Shown here: positions 38,333 to 46,032 of the stretch, piece by piece
How the letters are laid out: each line of letters begins with the position of its first letter
How positions within the stretch are numbered: the stretch's first letter is position 1
DNA from: Mesorhizobium mediterraneum
Lineage (GTDB): Bacteria; Pseudomonadota; Alphaproteobacteria; Rhizobiales; Rhizobiaceae
Direction of reading: 5' to 3'
Assembly: GCF_002284565.1 (NCBI RefSeq)
Contig: NZ_NPKI01000009.1
Coordinates: forward strand, 95,165-159,164
DNA length: 64,000 nucleotides
Notes under the pieces: model-generated
Told to the model about the DNA's origin: nothing
The model's input: the letters and a program-made list of their open reading frames with translations, nothing else
The model's database searches: none
Position numbers and translations under genes: made by a program

Positions 38333-39147
38333 GGCTCGCCCGCCAATGCCGCGCGCATCGCAACGATGCCGCCGACGACGATCAGCGCCGGTGAGGTCAA
38401 CCCGGCTGCAGCCGCTTCCTCGGCGATGGTGGCGAGCGTGGCGACGACGATGCGCTCCTGCGGCGTCGTTGCGGCAACAATCACGGCGGCAGGCGTCGAC
38501 GGCGCCAGCCCGCCCTCGAGCAGCGAGGCTGATATCAGCGGCAGATTGGCCATGCCCATGTAGACGACAACCGGCTGGCCGGTGCGGGCGATTGCCGCCC
38601 AGTCGAGGTCGTCATCGGTGCCGGCGGCGTGGCCGGTTGCCAGGATCACCGCCTTGTTGATGCCGCGCATGGTCGCCGGGATGCCGGCACCGGCAAGCGC
38701 GCTGAGGCCCGAAGTCAGGCCGGGCAGAACGCGGAACGGAATATTTTCACGGGCGAGCGCCAGCGCCTCTTCGCCGCCGCGACCGAAAATATAGGGGTCG
38801 CCGCCTTTCAGCCTGACGACGCGCCGGCCTTCGCGCGCCAGCCGGACCAGCAGAGCGGTGATGTCGTCCTGCTTCATCGACGGCTGGCCGCCGCGCTTGC
38901 CGGCGTAGAAAAGCTCGGCACTCGCCGCCACTGCCACGACATCGGGAGACACCAGCGCGTCGTAAACGAGGGCATCGCACTGCCCAAGTGCCGCCAGCAC
39001 TTCCAGCGTCAGGCAGCCGGGATCGCCGGGGCCGGCGCCGGCCAGCCAGACATGACCCGGCTCCAACTGGCGTGGCTTGAAGTTCAGCCGGGCCAAAGCC
39101 TGTTCGACCGTGGCGTTTCCGCCTCTGTTTCCGGTGCCGTCGTTCAC
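38329..39147 (-). CDS. cobA: Uroporphyrinogen-III C-methyltransferase
   Basis: 272 aa from the GTG at 39147, which overlaps the cobM stop as GTGA; the longer frame to 39651 is antisense-like noise inside cobM. SUMT signatures are [19 protein letters not shown] at the N-terminus, [11 protein letters not shown], the P-loop-like [20 protein letters not shown] and [18 protein letters not shown]. It adds methyls at C2 and C7 from S-adenosylmethionine and commits uroporphyrinogen III to corrin or siroheme. There is no CysG-type fused dehydrogenase domain. Confidence 0.94.
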   Translation of the reverse strand: MNDGTGNRGGNATVEQALARLNFKPRQLEPGHVWLAGAGPGDPGCLTLEVLAALGQCDALVYDALVSPDVVAVAASAELFYAGKRGGQPSMKQDDITALLVRLAREGRRVVRLKGGDPYIFGRGGEEALALARENIPFRVLPGLTSGLSALAGAGIPATMRGINKAVILATGHAAGTDDDLDWAAIARTGQPVVVYMGMANLPLISASLLEGGLAPSTPAAVIVAATTPQERIVVATLATIAEEAAAAGLTSPALIVVGGIVAMRAALAGEP

Positions 39148-39908
39148 AATCCGTCCCGTCCGCGAAAACGCCGCTGGTAGTGGGCGTCGTAAAGTGAACT
39201 CTCGCCAAAGCCTTCCGCTGCCAGCGAGCGGCCGACGAAGATGATCGCCGTGCGTTCCATCGGATCGGCGGCCAGTAGCGCCTCGATGGTGGCCAGTGTG
39301 CCGGCCAGCACGCGCTCGTCCGGCCAGGAGGCGCGGAAGACGACCGCTACCGGGCAGTCGGCGCCATAGAATGGCGTCAGCTCGGCGACGACGCGGTCGA
39401 TGGCGTGGATGGCGAGGTGGATGGCCAGCGTGGCGCCGGTGCGGCCGAAGCCGGCCAGCGTCTCGCCGGGTGGCATTTTTGACGCACGGCCGGAGATGCG
39501 GGTCAGCACCAGGCTTTGGGCGACTTCGGGAATGGTGAGCTCGCGGCGAAGCGCTGCCGCGGCGGCTGCGAAAGAGGGCACACCCGGCGTCAGCGTATAG
39601 GCGATGCCGTGCTTTTCCAGACGGCGAATCTGCTCGGCGACGGCGCTCCACACCGAGAGATCACCGGAATGCAGGCGGGCGACATCGTGGCCGGCCTGGT
39701 GAGCTGCCAGGTACTCGGTTTCGATCTCGTCGAGCGACATCGGCGCGGTGTCGATCAATTTCGTGCCAGGCGCGCAGTGCTGCAACAGGTCCGGCGCGAC
39801 GATCGAGCCGGCATAGAGGCAGACCGGGCAGCTTGCCAGCAGCCTGCTGCCGCGCAAGGTGATGAGGTCGGCGGCGCCTGGTCCGGCGCCGATGAAATGG
39901 ACGGTCAT
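39144..39908 (-). CDS. cobM: Precorrin-4 C11-methyltransferase
   Basis: 254 aa. The tetrapyrrole methylase fold starts with [20 protein letters not shown], followed by [40 protein letters not shown] (SAM loop) and [18 protein letters not shown]. It methylates C11 with SAM. The stop overlaps the cobA GTG start and its ATG overlaps the cobE stop, so it is translationally coupled on both sides. Confidence 0.95.
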   Translation of the reverse strand: MTVHFIGAGPGAADLITLRGSRLLASCPVCLYAGSIVAPDLLQHCAPGTKLIDTAPMSLDEIETEYLAAHQAGHDVARLHSGDLSVWSAVAEQIRRLEKHGIAYTLTPGVPSFAAAAAALRRELTIPEVAQSLVLTRISGRASKMPPGETLAGFGRTGATLAIHLAIHAIDRVVAELTPFYGADCPVAVVFRASWPDERVLAGTLATIEALLAADPMERTAIIFVGRSLAAEGFGESSLYDAHYQRRFRGRDGL

Positions 39909-40291
39909 GCCGCGTCTCCGCTGATGGCGATGGCGCAGGTGACCGGGCCAAGCACAATGCGCGGCCCAAGCAGTTTCGCGTCTTTTCCGGCAGCGGCAAG
40001 CGCGGAGGCTTCGGAAACCGACGGCGTGCCGGCACGCTCCTGCGACAGGCTCGAGCAGCTGATTGCGCGCGACGACGCGGCCTTGAGCGCATCGTCCTCG
40101 ACAATGATCACGGGCAGGGCGAGCTCGCGCCCGGCAGAGAAGATTGCCTCTTCGTTCTGCTTCAGAGAAGCGGTGGCGAGCGCCGAAAGCGCCGTCATCG
40201 CCAGCCCATGCGCTTCCAGCGCGGTTTCTATCGCGGCAAGCACATCCCTTGCGCTGACGCCCTTGCGGCTGCCGATGCCCGCGACCATCAT
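39905..40291 (-). CDS. cobE: Cobalamin biosynthesis protein CobE (CbiG C-terminal-like)
   Basis: 128 aa from the ATG at 40291, which overlaps the cobL stop as ATGA; an in-frame ATG at 40309 would add six residues. The sequence [20 protein letters not shown] at the N-terminus and [20 protein letters not shown] fit CobE/CbiG_C. In anaerobic producers this domain is part of CbiG, and in P. denitrificans CobE is essential for cobalamin synthesis although its exact step was long unclear. Small size and context make the call firm. Confidence 0.87.
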   Translation of the reverse strand: MMVAGIGSRKGVSARDVLAAIETALEAHGLAMTALSALATASLKQNEEAIFSAGRELALPVIIVEDDALKAASSRAISCSSLSQERAGTPSVSEASALAAAGKDAKLLGPRIVLGPVTCAIAISGDAA

Positions 40292-41517
40292 GGTTTCACC
40301 CAGCTCCATTGAGTGACCGGCATAGCCGGCCGCCAGGCCTGCATCGATCCGACCGGTGACACACGCGATAGCGCGATGCGGGTGAGATCGCCGCCGAGCG
40401 AAGCGTGATGGACAAGCAGCAGCGCCTCCATCTCCAGCGTCACCGCATTGGCAACCAACCGGCCGCCAACACGCAGGGCCTTGATGGCCGCGCCCAGCAC
40501 GCCGCTATCGCTGCCGCCGCCGCCGATGAAGATCGCATCCGGCGTGCCTAGCTTGGCAAGCGCCTTTGGTGCCGAGCCTTCAACGACGACAAGGTCGGGC
40601 ACGCCACAGTGTGAAGCGTTGCGGTGGATGCGGGCGGCGCGGGTCGGATCGGCCTCGACGGCAATGGCGCGCAGCGAGGGATGGGTCAGCATCCATTCGA
40701 TGCCTATCGAACCGGAGCCGGCGCCGATATCCCACAGCAACTCGCCGCGCCTGGGGGCGAGGGCGGACAGGGTAATCGCGCGGATCTCGCGCTTGGTGAT
40801 CTGGCCGTCATGCTCGAACAAATGGTCGGCAAGGCCTGAGGTCAGCGGCAGGACGCGTGCTTCTGGAGTTGAGTCAATTTCGATCGCCAGCACGTTGAGC
40901 GGGTTGATCATTTCGAGATCGAAGGCGTCCGCGCGCGCCGAGCGCAGCTTTTCGTTCGGGCCGCCCAACGCCTCCAGGATCGTCAGTCGCGAGGCGCCGA
41001 AGTCGAGTTCGGTCAGCAGGCGCGCAATCGCTGCCGGCGCATCGCCGTCCGAGGTCAGCGCAAGGATGCGGGTGCCCGGATGCAGCAGCGGCCGGATCAG
41101 GTCGAGCGAGCGGCCATGCAGCGAAATGGTCTCGACATCCTGCAGCGCCCAGCCGAGGCGGGCGGCAGCCAGCGACATGGCCGAAGGCGCAGGGATGACG
41201 CGCATCTCGTCAACCGCAACCTTGCGGGTAAGGGTGACGCCGACGCCGTGGAAGAACGGATCGCCGGAGGCCAGCACGCAGACCTTTTTGCCCGCAAGTG
41301 CCAGCACGTCGCGCATCTCCGTATCGAAAGGGGTCGGCCAGGCGCGGGCTTCGCCTTTGGCGAGTGACCCGACAAGGGCAAGGTGACGCGTGCCGCCGAA
41401 GACGAATTCGGCCTCGGCGATCGACCGCTTGGCCTCGTCACCGAGACCCGCTACACCGTCCTCGCCGATGCCGACGATTGTGAGCCATTTGGGTGTTGGC
41501 TGTTTATTATTTGACAT
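40288..41517 (-). CDS. cobL: Precorrin-6Y C5,15-methyltransferase (decarboxylating)
   Basis: 409 aa, a fusion equivalent to CbiE plus CbiT. The N-terminal tetrapyrrole methylase ([20 protein letters not shown], then [20 protein letters not shown]) handles C5. The C-terminal Rossmann methyltransferase ([20 protein letters not shown] near residue 258, [18 protein letters not shown]) handles C15 and decarboxylation. It lacks a co-directional neighbour immediately upstream because cobK occupies the region on the opposite strand, so it may have a separate promoter near the hairpin repeats. Confidence 0.95.
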   Translation of the reverse strand: MSNNKQPTPKWLTIVGIGEDGVAGLGDEAKRSIAEAEFVFGGTRHLALVGSLAKGEARAWPTPFDTEMRDVLALAGKKVCVLASGDPFFHGVGVTLTRKVAVDEMRVIPAPSAMSLAAARLGWALQDVETISLHGRSLDLIRPLLHPGTRILALTSDGDAPAAIARLLTELDFGASRLTILEALGGPNEKLRSARADAFDLEMINPLNVLAIEIDSTPEARVLPLTSGLADHLFEHDGQITKREIRAITLSALAPRRGELLWDIGAGSGSIGIEWMLTHPSLRAIAVEADPTRAARIHRNASHCGVPDLVVVEGSAPKALAKLGTPDAIFIGGGGSDSGVLGAAIKALRVGGRLVANAVTLEMEALLLVHHASLGGDLTRIALSRVSPVGSMQAWRPAMPVTQWSWVKP

Positions 41518-41547
41518 GCCGCGCCGCCCCCCATCCGCCTGCCGGCA

Positions 41548-41630
41548 CCTTCTCCCCGTATAGTGACGGGGAGAAGGGAACTGGCCGCAACGCTGGCGTC
41601 CCCCTCTCCCCGTCCTTCACGGGGAGAGGG
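41548..41630. repeat. Twin short hairpin repeats between cobL and cobK
   Basis: Two related perfect hairpins: CCTTCTCCCCGT/ACGGGGAGAAGG (41548-41577) and CCCTCTCCCCGT/ACGGGGAGAGGG (41602-41630). They differ at compensating positions and lie between the divergent cobL and cobK genes. The 5' leaders of both would contain them. Intergenic, unlike the similar elements in cobG and cobN. Confidence 0.85.
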
Positions 41631-41671
41631 TAAGGGTGAGGGGCTGCTCGGCGTCGCCCATTGTGGTGCCA

Positions 41672-42436
41672 ATGAAGCGCATTCTGATCCTCGGCGGAAC
41701 TACCGAAGCCCGGCAACTGGCGGGAAAGCTGGCCGCGCGCCCGGATGTGTCGCTCACGCTGTCGCTGGCCGGCCGCACTGAAAGCCCGGTGGCGCAAGGC
41801 GTTCCGACGAGGGTGGGTGGTTTCGGCGGCGCCGATGGGCTGGCGGCGTATCTCCGCGAGACCGACGTCGGCCTGCTGATCGACGCCACGCATCCCTATG
41901 CGGCGCAGATCTCCGCCAATGCGGCGGAAGCGGCGCATGAGGCCAGTGTGCCGATCATTGCGCTCTGGCGCCCAGGCTGGGAGCCAGCCGAAGGCGACCG
42001 CTGGACGCTGGTCGATGGAGTAACCGACGCGGTGAAGGTGCTGGGCGCTGTACCGCGCCGTGCCTTCCTGGCGCTCGGGCGGCAGGAGGTCGCCGCCTTC
42101 GAGGCAGCGCCCCAGCATCACTATCTTATCCGCAGCGTCGATCCAGTCGAGCCGAGGCTTGCTGTGCCCGATGCGACCTATCTCCTGGCGCGCGGCCCGT
42201 TCCGGGAAGCGGACGAACAGGCGCTGCTTCGCGACCACCACATCGATGTCGTCGTGTCCAAGAACAGTGGCGGCGAGGCGACCTACGGCAAGATCGCGGC
42301 GGCGCGGGCGCTTGGCATCGAGGTGGTCATGATCCGTAGGCCGGCGCTGCCGGACGTTACGTCGGCTGAGACCGTCGAAGCTCTTGCCGCGATGGTCAAT
42401 CATTTTCTTGGGCCCGCTGCCGATCGCGGCGTGTAG
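41672..42436 (+). CDS. cobK: Precorrin-6A reductase
   Basis: 254 aa from the ATG at 41672. The N-terminus MKRILILGGTTEARQLAGKL, the DATHPYAAQISANAAEAA motif near residue 70, and the C-terminal VVSKNSGGEATYGKIAAARA define CobK/CbiJ. It reduces the precorrin-6A macrocycle with NADPH. It is the only cob gene here on the plus strand, and its last 37 bp overlap the end of cobJ convergently. A transcript running through cobJ to cobL would be antisense to it. Confidence 0.95.
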   Translation: MKRILILGGTTEARQLAGKLAARPDVSLTLSLAGRTESPVAQGVPTRVGGFGGADGLAAYLRETDVGLLIDATHPYAAQISANAAEAAHEASVPIIALWRPGWEPAEGDRWTLVDGVTDAVKVLGAVPRRAFLALGRQEVAAFEAAPQHHYLIRSVDPVEPRLAVPDATYLLARGPFREADEQALLRDHHIDVVVSKNSGGEATYGKIAAARALGIEVVMIRRPALPDVTSAETVEALAAMVNHFLGPAADRGV

Positions 42437-43164
42437 ACCAGCGCCGGCTTTTCGCCGCGCTTGATGATCCTGGTCTCAGGCGAGCCGATGATGATGCAGG
42501 TCGCCATATCGGCCTTTTCCGCATCGGCGTCGGCCAGCAGAAAAACCTCGATGCGCTCGTCGGGACGGCCGGCGGCACGGCCGAAGATCACCGGCGTGGT
42601 GCCGGGCAGGATCGCTGTGAGGCATTCGAAGGCGCGGCCAAGCTGCCAGGGGCGCGCCTTGCTGATTGGATTGTAGAGCGCGATGACGAAACCGGCGCCG
42701 GCCGCCGCCAGCAGGCGCAGCTCGATCAGGTCCCAGGGCTTCAGATTGTCGGACAGCGAGATGGCGCAGAAATCATGGCCGAGCGGCGCGCCAATGCGCG
42801 CAGCTACCGCAAGCATGGCGGTGATGCCGGGCAGCATTGCGACATCGACGGCACGCCATTCGGCCGGTCCGGCCTCGATCGCCTCGCAGACGGCGGCCGC
42901 CATGGCAAAGACGCCAGGGTCGCCGCCCGAGACGACGGCGACATCGTGACCCTGCGCGGTCATCGCCAGCGCGTCCTTGGCGCGGGACAGCTCTTCGCGA
43001 TTGTCCGAGGCGACGCGAGTCTGGTCGGGGCGCAGATCGAGCCGGTCGAGATAAGGCTTATAGCCATAAAAGAATTTTGCCTCGGCGACGGCGCGGCTCG
43101 CTTCCGGCGTCACCTGGTCGGCATTGCCGGGCCCAAGGCCGATGACGGTCAGGCGGCCGCTCAT
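42400..43164 (-). CDS. cobJ: Precorrin-3B C17-methyltransferase
   Basis: 254 aa. The tetrapyrrole methylase fold begins LTVIGLGPGNADQVTPEASR and has YKPYLDRLDLRPDQTRVASD, then VSGGDPGVFAMAAAVCEAIE and MLPGITAMLAVAARIGAPLG, typical of CobJ/CbiH. It methylates C17 with ring contraction after CobG action. Start overlaps the cobI stop (ATGA); its 3' end overlaps convergent cobK. Confidence 0.95.
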   Translation of the reverse strand: MSGRLTVIGLGPGNADQVTPEASRAVAEAKFFYGYKPYLDRLDLRPDQTRVASDNREELSRAKDALAMTAQGHDVAVVSGGDPGVFAMAAAVCEAIEAGPAEWRAVDVAMLPGITAMLAVAARIGAPLGHDFCAISLSDNLKPWDLIELRLLAAAGAGFVIALYNPISKARPWQLGRAFECLTAILPGTTPVIFGRAAGRPDERIEVFLLADADAEKADMATCIIIGSPETRIIKRGEKPALVYTPRSAAGPRK

Positions 43165-43922
43165 GCCCCGGACTCCACCAACGCTTCAGGGCGGCCGGAC
43201 CAGCCGGCGACCAGCACGATGGCGAAGTAGGGCGCCTTGTCGTCCTGCTTGTCGGCCAGCCGCATCGAGACGCCGCCCGACATGGTGCCGCGCTCGACAT
43301 AGACGGCACGCGCCAGCTTGTCGGTCGCTTCCAGCGCGCGTCTGATCTTGGGCAGGTTGCGGCCGACCTTCATAATGACGGCGGCATCGGTGTCGGCGAG
43401 GCGGCGGGTCAGCTCGAATTCGCTCATTGTGCCCGGCAACACGGTCAGCACGTCGTCGCCCTGCACGATCGGCAGACCCGTCGCCGACCAGCAACCGGAC
43501 ATGGCGGTCACGCCGGGAATGACTTCGGTCGGAAAGCGATGCGCCAGCCTGACGTGGAGGTGCATGTAGGAGCCGTAGAAAAGCGGGTCGCCTTCCGAAA
43601 GCACCGCGACCATTCTGCCGGCGCTGAGGTGCTCGGCGACTCTTTCGGCCGACTCTTCGTAGAAATCCGCTATCTGTGACCGGTAATCGCTGTGCTCCTT
43701 GTCGATTTCGGTGGTCACGGGATAGAGCAGCGGCAATTCAATCAAATCAGGACGAAAATGGGCGCCGACGATGGCACGCGCATTGCTGTTGTTGCCGCGC
43801 TTGGCGAAATGCGCGACCACGTCGGCCTCGGCCAGCGCGCGCACGGCCTTGAGCGTCAGTAGCTCGGGGTCGCCGGGACCGGTGCCGACGCCAATGAGCC
43901 TACCTTTTGCAATCGCGTTCAC
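43161..43922 (-). CDS. cobI: Precorrin-2 C20-methyltransferase
   Basis: 253 aa from the GTG at 43922, which overlaps the cobH stop as GTGA; the longer frame to 44183 lies inside cobH and is rejected. Signatures: LIGVGTGPGDPELLTLKAVR at the N-terminus, VAVLSEGDPLFYGSYMHLHV and VIPGVTAMSGCWSATGLPIV, as in CobI/CbiL. It adds the C20 methyl from SAM, producing precorrin-3A for CobG. Confidence 0.95.
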   Translation of the reverse strand: MNAIAKGRLIGVGTGPGDPELLTLKAVRALAEADVVAHFAKRGNNSNARAIVGAHFRPDLIELPLLYPVTTEIDKEHSDYRSQIADFYEESAERVAEHLSAGRMVAVLSEGDPLFYGSYMHLHVRLAHRFPTEVIPGVTAMSGCWSATGLPIVQGDDVLTVLPGTMSEFELTRRLADTDAAVIMKVGRNLPKIRRALEATDKLARAVYVERGTMSGGVSMRLADKQDDKAPYFAIVLVAGWSGRPEALVESGA

Positions 43923-44566
43923 AGACCCGGCCTCGCCAGTGCGTTGAGTGCTGCGGCGGTCATGGCGCTGCCGCCCAATCTGCCGCGCACGATCGCGTAG
44001 GGCACGCCATAGGAATTCTCGGCCAGCGCGTCCTTCGATTCGGCAGCACCGACAAAGCCGACCGGCATGCCGATGATAACAGCCGGTTTCGGCGCGCCGT
44101 CGCGCAGCCTTTCCAGCAGGTAGAAAAGTGCTGTCGGCGCATTGCCGATGGCGACGACCGAACCTGCCATGCGCTCGCCCCACAGGTCGATGGCCGCGGC
44201 CGAGCGGGTGTTGCCGATCCTTTTCGCGATGTCGGAGGTTTGCGGGTCGCGCAGCGTGCAGATCACCTCGTTGCCGGCCGGCAGCCGCGCGCGCGTCACA
44301 CCGTGCGAGACCATCTCGGCGTCGCAGAAGATCGGCGCGCCGGCCGCCAGCGCCGTGCGCGCGGCGGCTACAAAATCCTCTGAAAAAACGAAGTGCCTGC
44401 TGGCCTCGACCTGTCCGCAGGCATGGATCATGCGAATGGCGACATCGGCCTCGGCGTTGGAAAACCGCGATAGGTCGGCCTCGGCACGAATGATGGCGAA
44501 GGAGCGCTCATAGATCGCCGTGCCGTCATGGATATAGTCGTAGGCGATGTGGGCGGGCATGCTCAT
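43919..44566 (-). CDS. cobH: Precorrin-8X methylmutase
   Basis: 215 aa from the ATG at 44566, which overlaps the cobG stop (ATGA). Family segments: YIHDGTAIYERSFAIIRAEA, ADVAIRMIHACGQVEASRHF (catalytic His region), IFCDAEMVSHGVTRARLPAG and the C-terminal GVPYAIVRGRLGGSAMTAAA. It moves the C11 methyl to C12, giving hydrogenobyrinate. Length is normal. Confidence 0.95.
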   Translation of the reverse strand: MSMPAHIAYDYIHDGTAIYERSFAIIRAEADLSRFSNAEADVAIRMIHACGQVEASRHFVFSEDFVAAARTALAAGAPIFCDAEMVSHGVTRARLPAGNEVICTLRDPQTSDIAKRIGNTRSAAAIDLWGERMAGSVVAIGNAPTALFYLLERLRDGAPKPAVIIGMPVGFVGAAESKDALAENSYGVPYAIVRGRLGGSAMTAAALNALARPGL

Positions 44567-46032
44567 TCCTGTCGGTAAGTTTCGATGATTTCGGCCGCGC
44601 CAAGCCTTGCCAGGCAAATGGCGGCGGTTTCACCTCGAAGTCGTGTGCCGCGGATCGCAGCCGCAATGCGGCCAACGCCGCGCGCGGCGTCATAGCCTGG
44701 CCTGTATCCGGCGGGAAGGGCCTTCGCCGTCCCGTCCACGACAAGTCCGGCCCCGTTTTCGCCGCCGACCAGTGTCAGCGCCGCCGGGCCGGGATGCGCG
44801 CAGCCCTTGGCGCAGCCGGAAATGTGCAGCGTGAAGGAGGAATCGAGGATGTCACCATCTTCCGCTGCGATGGTCTCGGCGATATCGCGGGTGGCGATCC
44901 GGCCGGAGGCACAGGCCGGAGCTCCAGGGCAAGCGGCGATCCTGGTGCGCGGATCGGTGGGGTTGGTGACGAAGCCTAGGGTGGCGGCGGCGTGCTGAAG
45001 TGAGTGGCAGGCGGTCGGGGAGAGGCCGAGGAAAAGCAGCGCGCGTTGTGGCGCGAGGCGGATTTGGGTTGCGCCAAGGGCGAGGGCGCTCTGCGAGAGG
45101 TCGATGATCTTCTCTGCCGGCATGCTGCCGAAGGGCAGGCCGATGCCGAGGGCGATGCTGGTGGCAGCCAGATCGAAAATTCCGATTGGCTGGCGTTCCT
45201 TCGCGCCCCCCTCTGTCTTGCCGGACATCTCCCCCACTTGGGGGGAGATTGCGCCCTCATCTCCGCTTTCGCCAATCGCCAAAGATGCCGAGGGGGAGCC
45301 GCCGGCGAAGCTGCCGATCTCCCCCCAAGTGGGGGAGATGTCCGGCAGGACAGAGGGGGGCGCGAAGGAATGCCAGCTTGCGAGGGATATTAACTGCCTT
45401 TCCGTCAAATCCCGTGCATGGGCTTCGCGGCCTTTTTCGGCGATCATCCTGAGCATCGCGACTGCAATATCGCGCGCCGCATCGTCTTCCACCGTAACGA
45501 GCGGCTTCGCATTCTGCCCATCACCCGCGACAGCCACCTGCCACTTGATTCCCGCATTGGTGCGCGTTGCAACGAGCCGCACGTCGGCGGTAACCGCATC
45601 CATTGTCAGCCGTCCGCCGCCGTCGACAATCACCGAGACCTTCGGGCCAAGGCGCTGTGCCAGCCCAGCTTCATCAATTGCCGCCCGAATCCGCTCCGCC
45701 AGCGGGCGCGGATCGACGATCTCCTTGGTGTCGAGCCCTGCCAGTGGACCGGTCTCGACCGGCACGCCGGTGCGCACGGCAATGCCAAGTGCATCGACCT
45801 CCACCGCCAGCAGCCGCGCGCTTGCCGGCGTCAGGCCGCGTATCTGCAGGCTGCCGCGTGCGGTCACTTCCATGATGCCGTTGCCGTGCCGCAAGGCGGA
45901 TTCACCGAGTCCGATCAAGGCTTTCGGCAAGAGTCCTCCAGCGACCGGGTTGAGCCGCACCAAAAGGCCGTCACCGGTCTGCATCGGCGCCGACAAAGCG
46001 GGGCAGGCGCCGCGTCGGGAGAAGGCGTTCAT
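44563..46032 (-). CDS. cobG: Precorrin-3B synthase (monooxygenase), with palindromic-repeat insert
   Basis: 489 aa. It hydroxylates precorrin-3A using O2, which marks the aerobic pathway. The sulfite-reductase-like ferredoxin halves are present (QTGDGLLVRLNPVAGGLLP near residue 18), as are Cys ligands for the Fe-S centre (IAACPGAPACASGRIATRD and HISGCAKGCAHPG). Residues about 218-281 are encoded by a 189-nt palindromic repeat with near-perfect 60-nt inverted arms (45189-45377). The reading frame stays open and the insert sits between the two halves, in a likely linker. Overlaps cobN and cobH by 4 nt each. Confidence 0.93.
   Translation of the reverse strand: MNAFSRRGACPALSAPMQTGDGLLVRLNPVAGGLLPKALIGLGESALRHGNGIMEVTARGSLQIRGLTPASARLLAVEVDALGIAVRTGVPVETGPLAGLDTKEIVDPRPLAERIRAAIDEAGLAQRLGPKVSVIVDGGGRLTMDAVTADVRLVATRTNAGIKWQVAVAGDGQNAKPLVTVEDDAARDIAVAMLRMIAEKGREAHARDLTERQLISLASWHSFAPPSVLPDISPTWGEIGSFAGGSPSASLAIGESGDEGAISPQVGEMSGKTEGGAKERQPIGIFDLAATSIALGIGLPFGSMPAEKIIDLSQSALALGATQIRLAPQRALLFLGLSPTACHSLQHAAATLGFVTNPTDPRTRIAACPGAPACASGRIATRDIAETIAAEDGDILDSSFTLHISGCAKGCAHPGPAALTLVGGENGAGLVVDGTAKALPAGYRPGYDAARGVGRIAAAIRGTRLRGETAAICLARLGAAEIIETYRQE
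45189..45377. repeat. Palindromic repeat inside cobG (family 1)
   Basis: Inverted arms 45189-45249 and 45317-45377 match over 61 nt with two mismatches; each arm also holds an internal CCCCCACTTGGGGGG palindrome. The 67-nt centre is unrelated to the arms. On the coding strand it encodes SVLPDISPTWGEI, then a variable stretch and ISPQVGEMSGKTEGG. The length is a multiple of three. The same family occurs in cobN at 47994-48150, with the centre in the opposite orientation. Confidence 0.95.

Noticed and set aside
38329..39651. 440-aa frame for cobA starting inside cobM
   Set aside because: The extra 168 residues lack any domain and overlap cobM; the GTG at 39147 with a GTGA overlap is the proper start.
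41507..42403. 298-aa minus-strand frame opposite cobK
   Set aside because: Antisense to cobK, and part of it is translated hairpin repeat; no domain character.
43161..44183. 340-aa frame for cobI starting inside cobH
   Set aside because: Same pattern: the GTG at 43922 overlaps the cobH stop and gives the family length.
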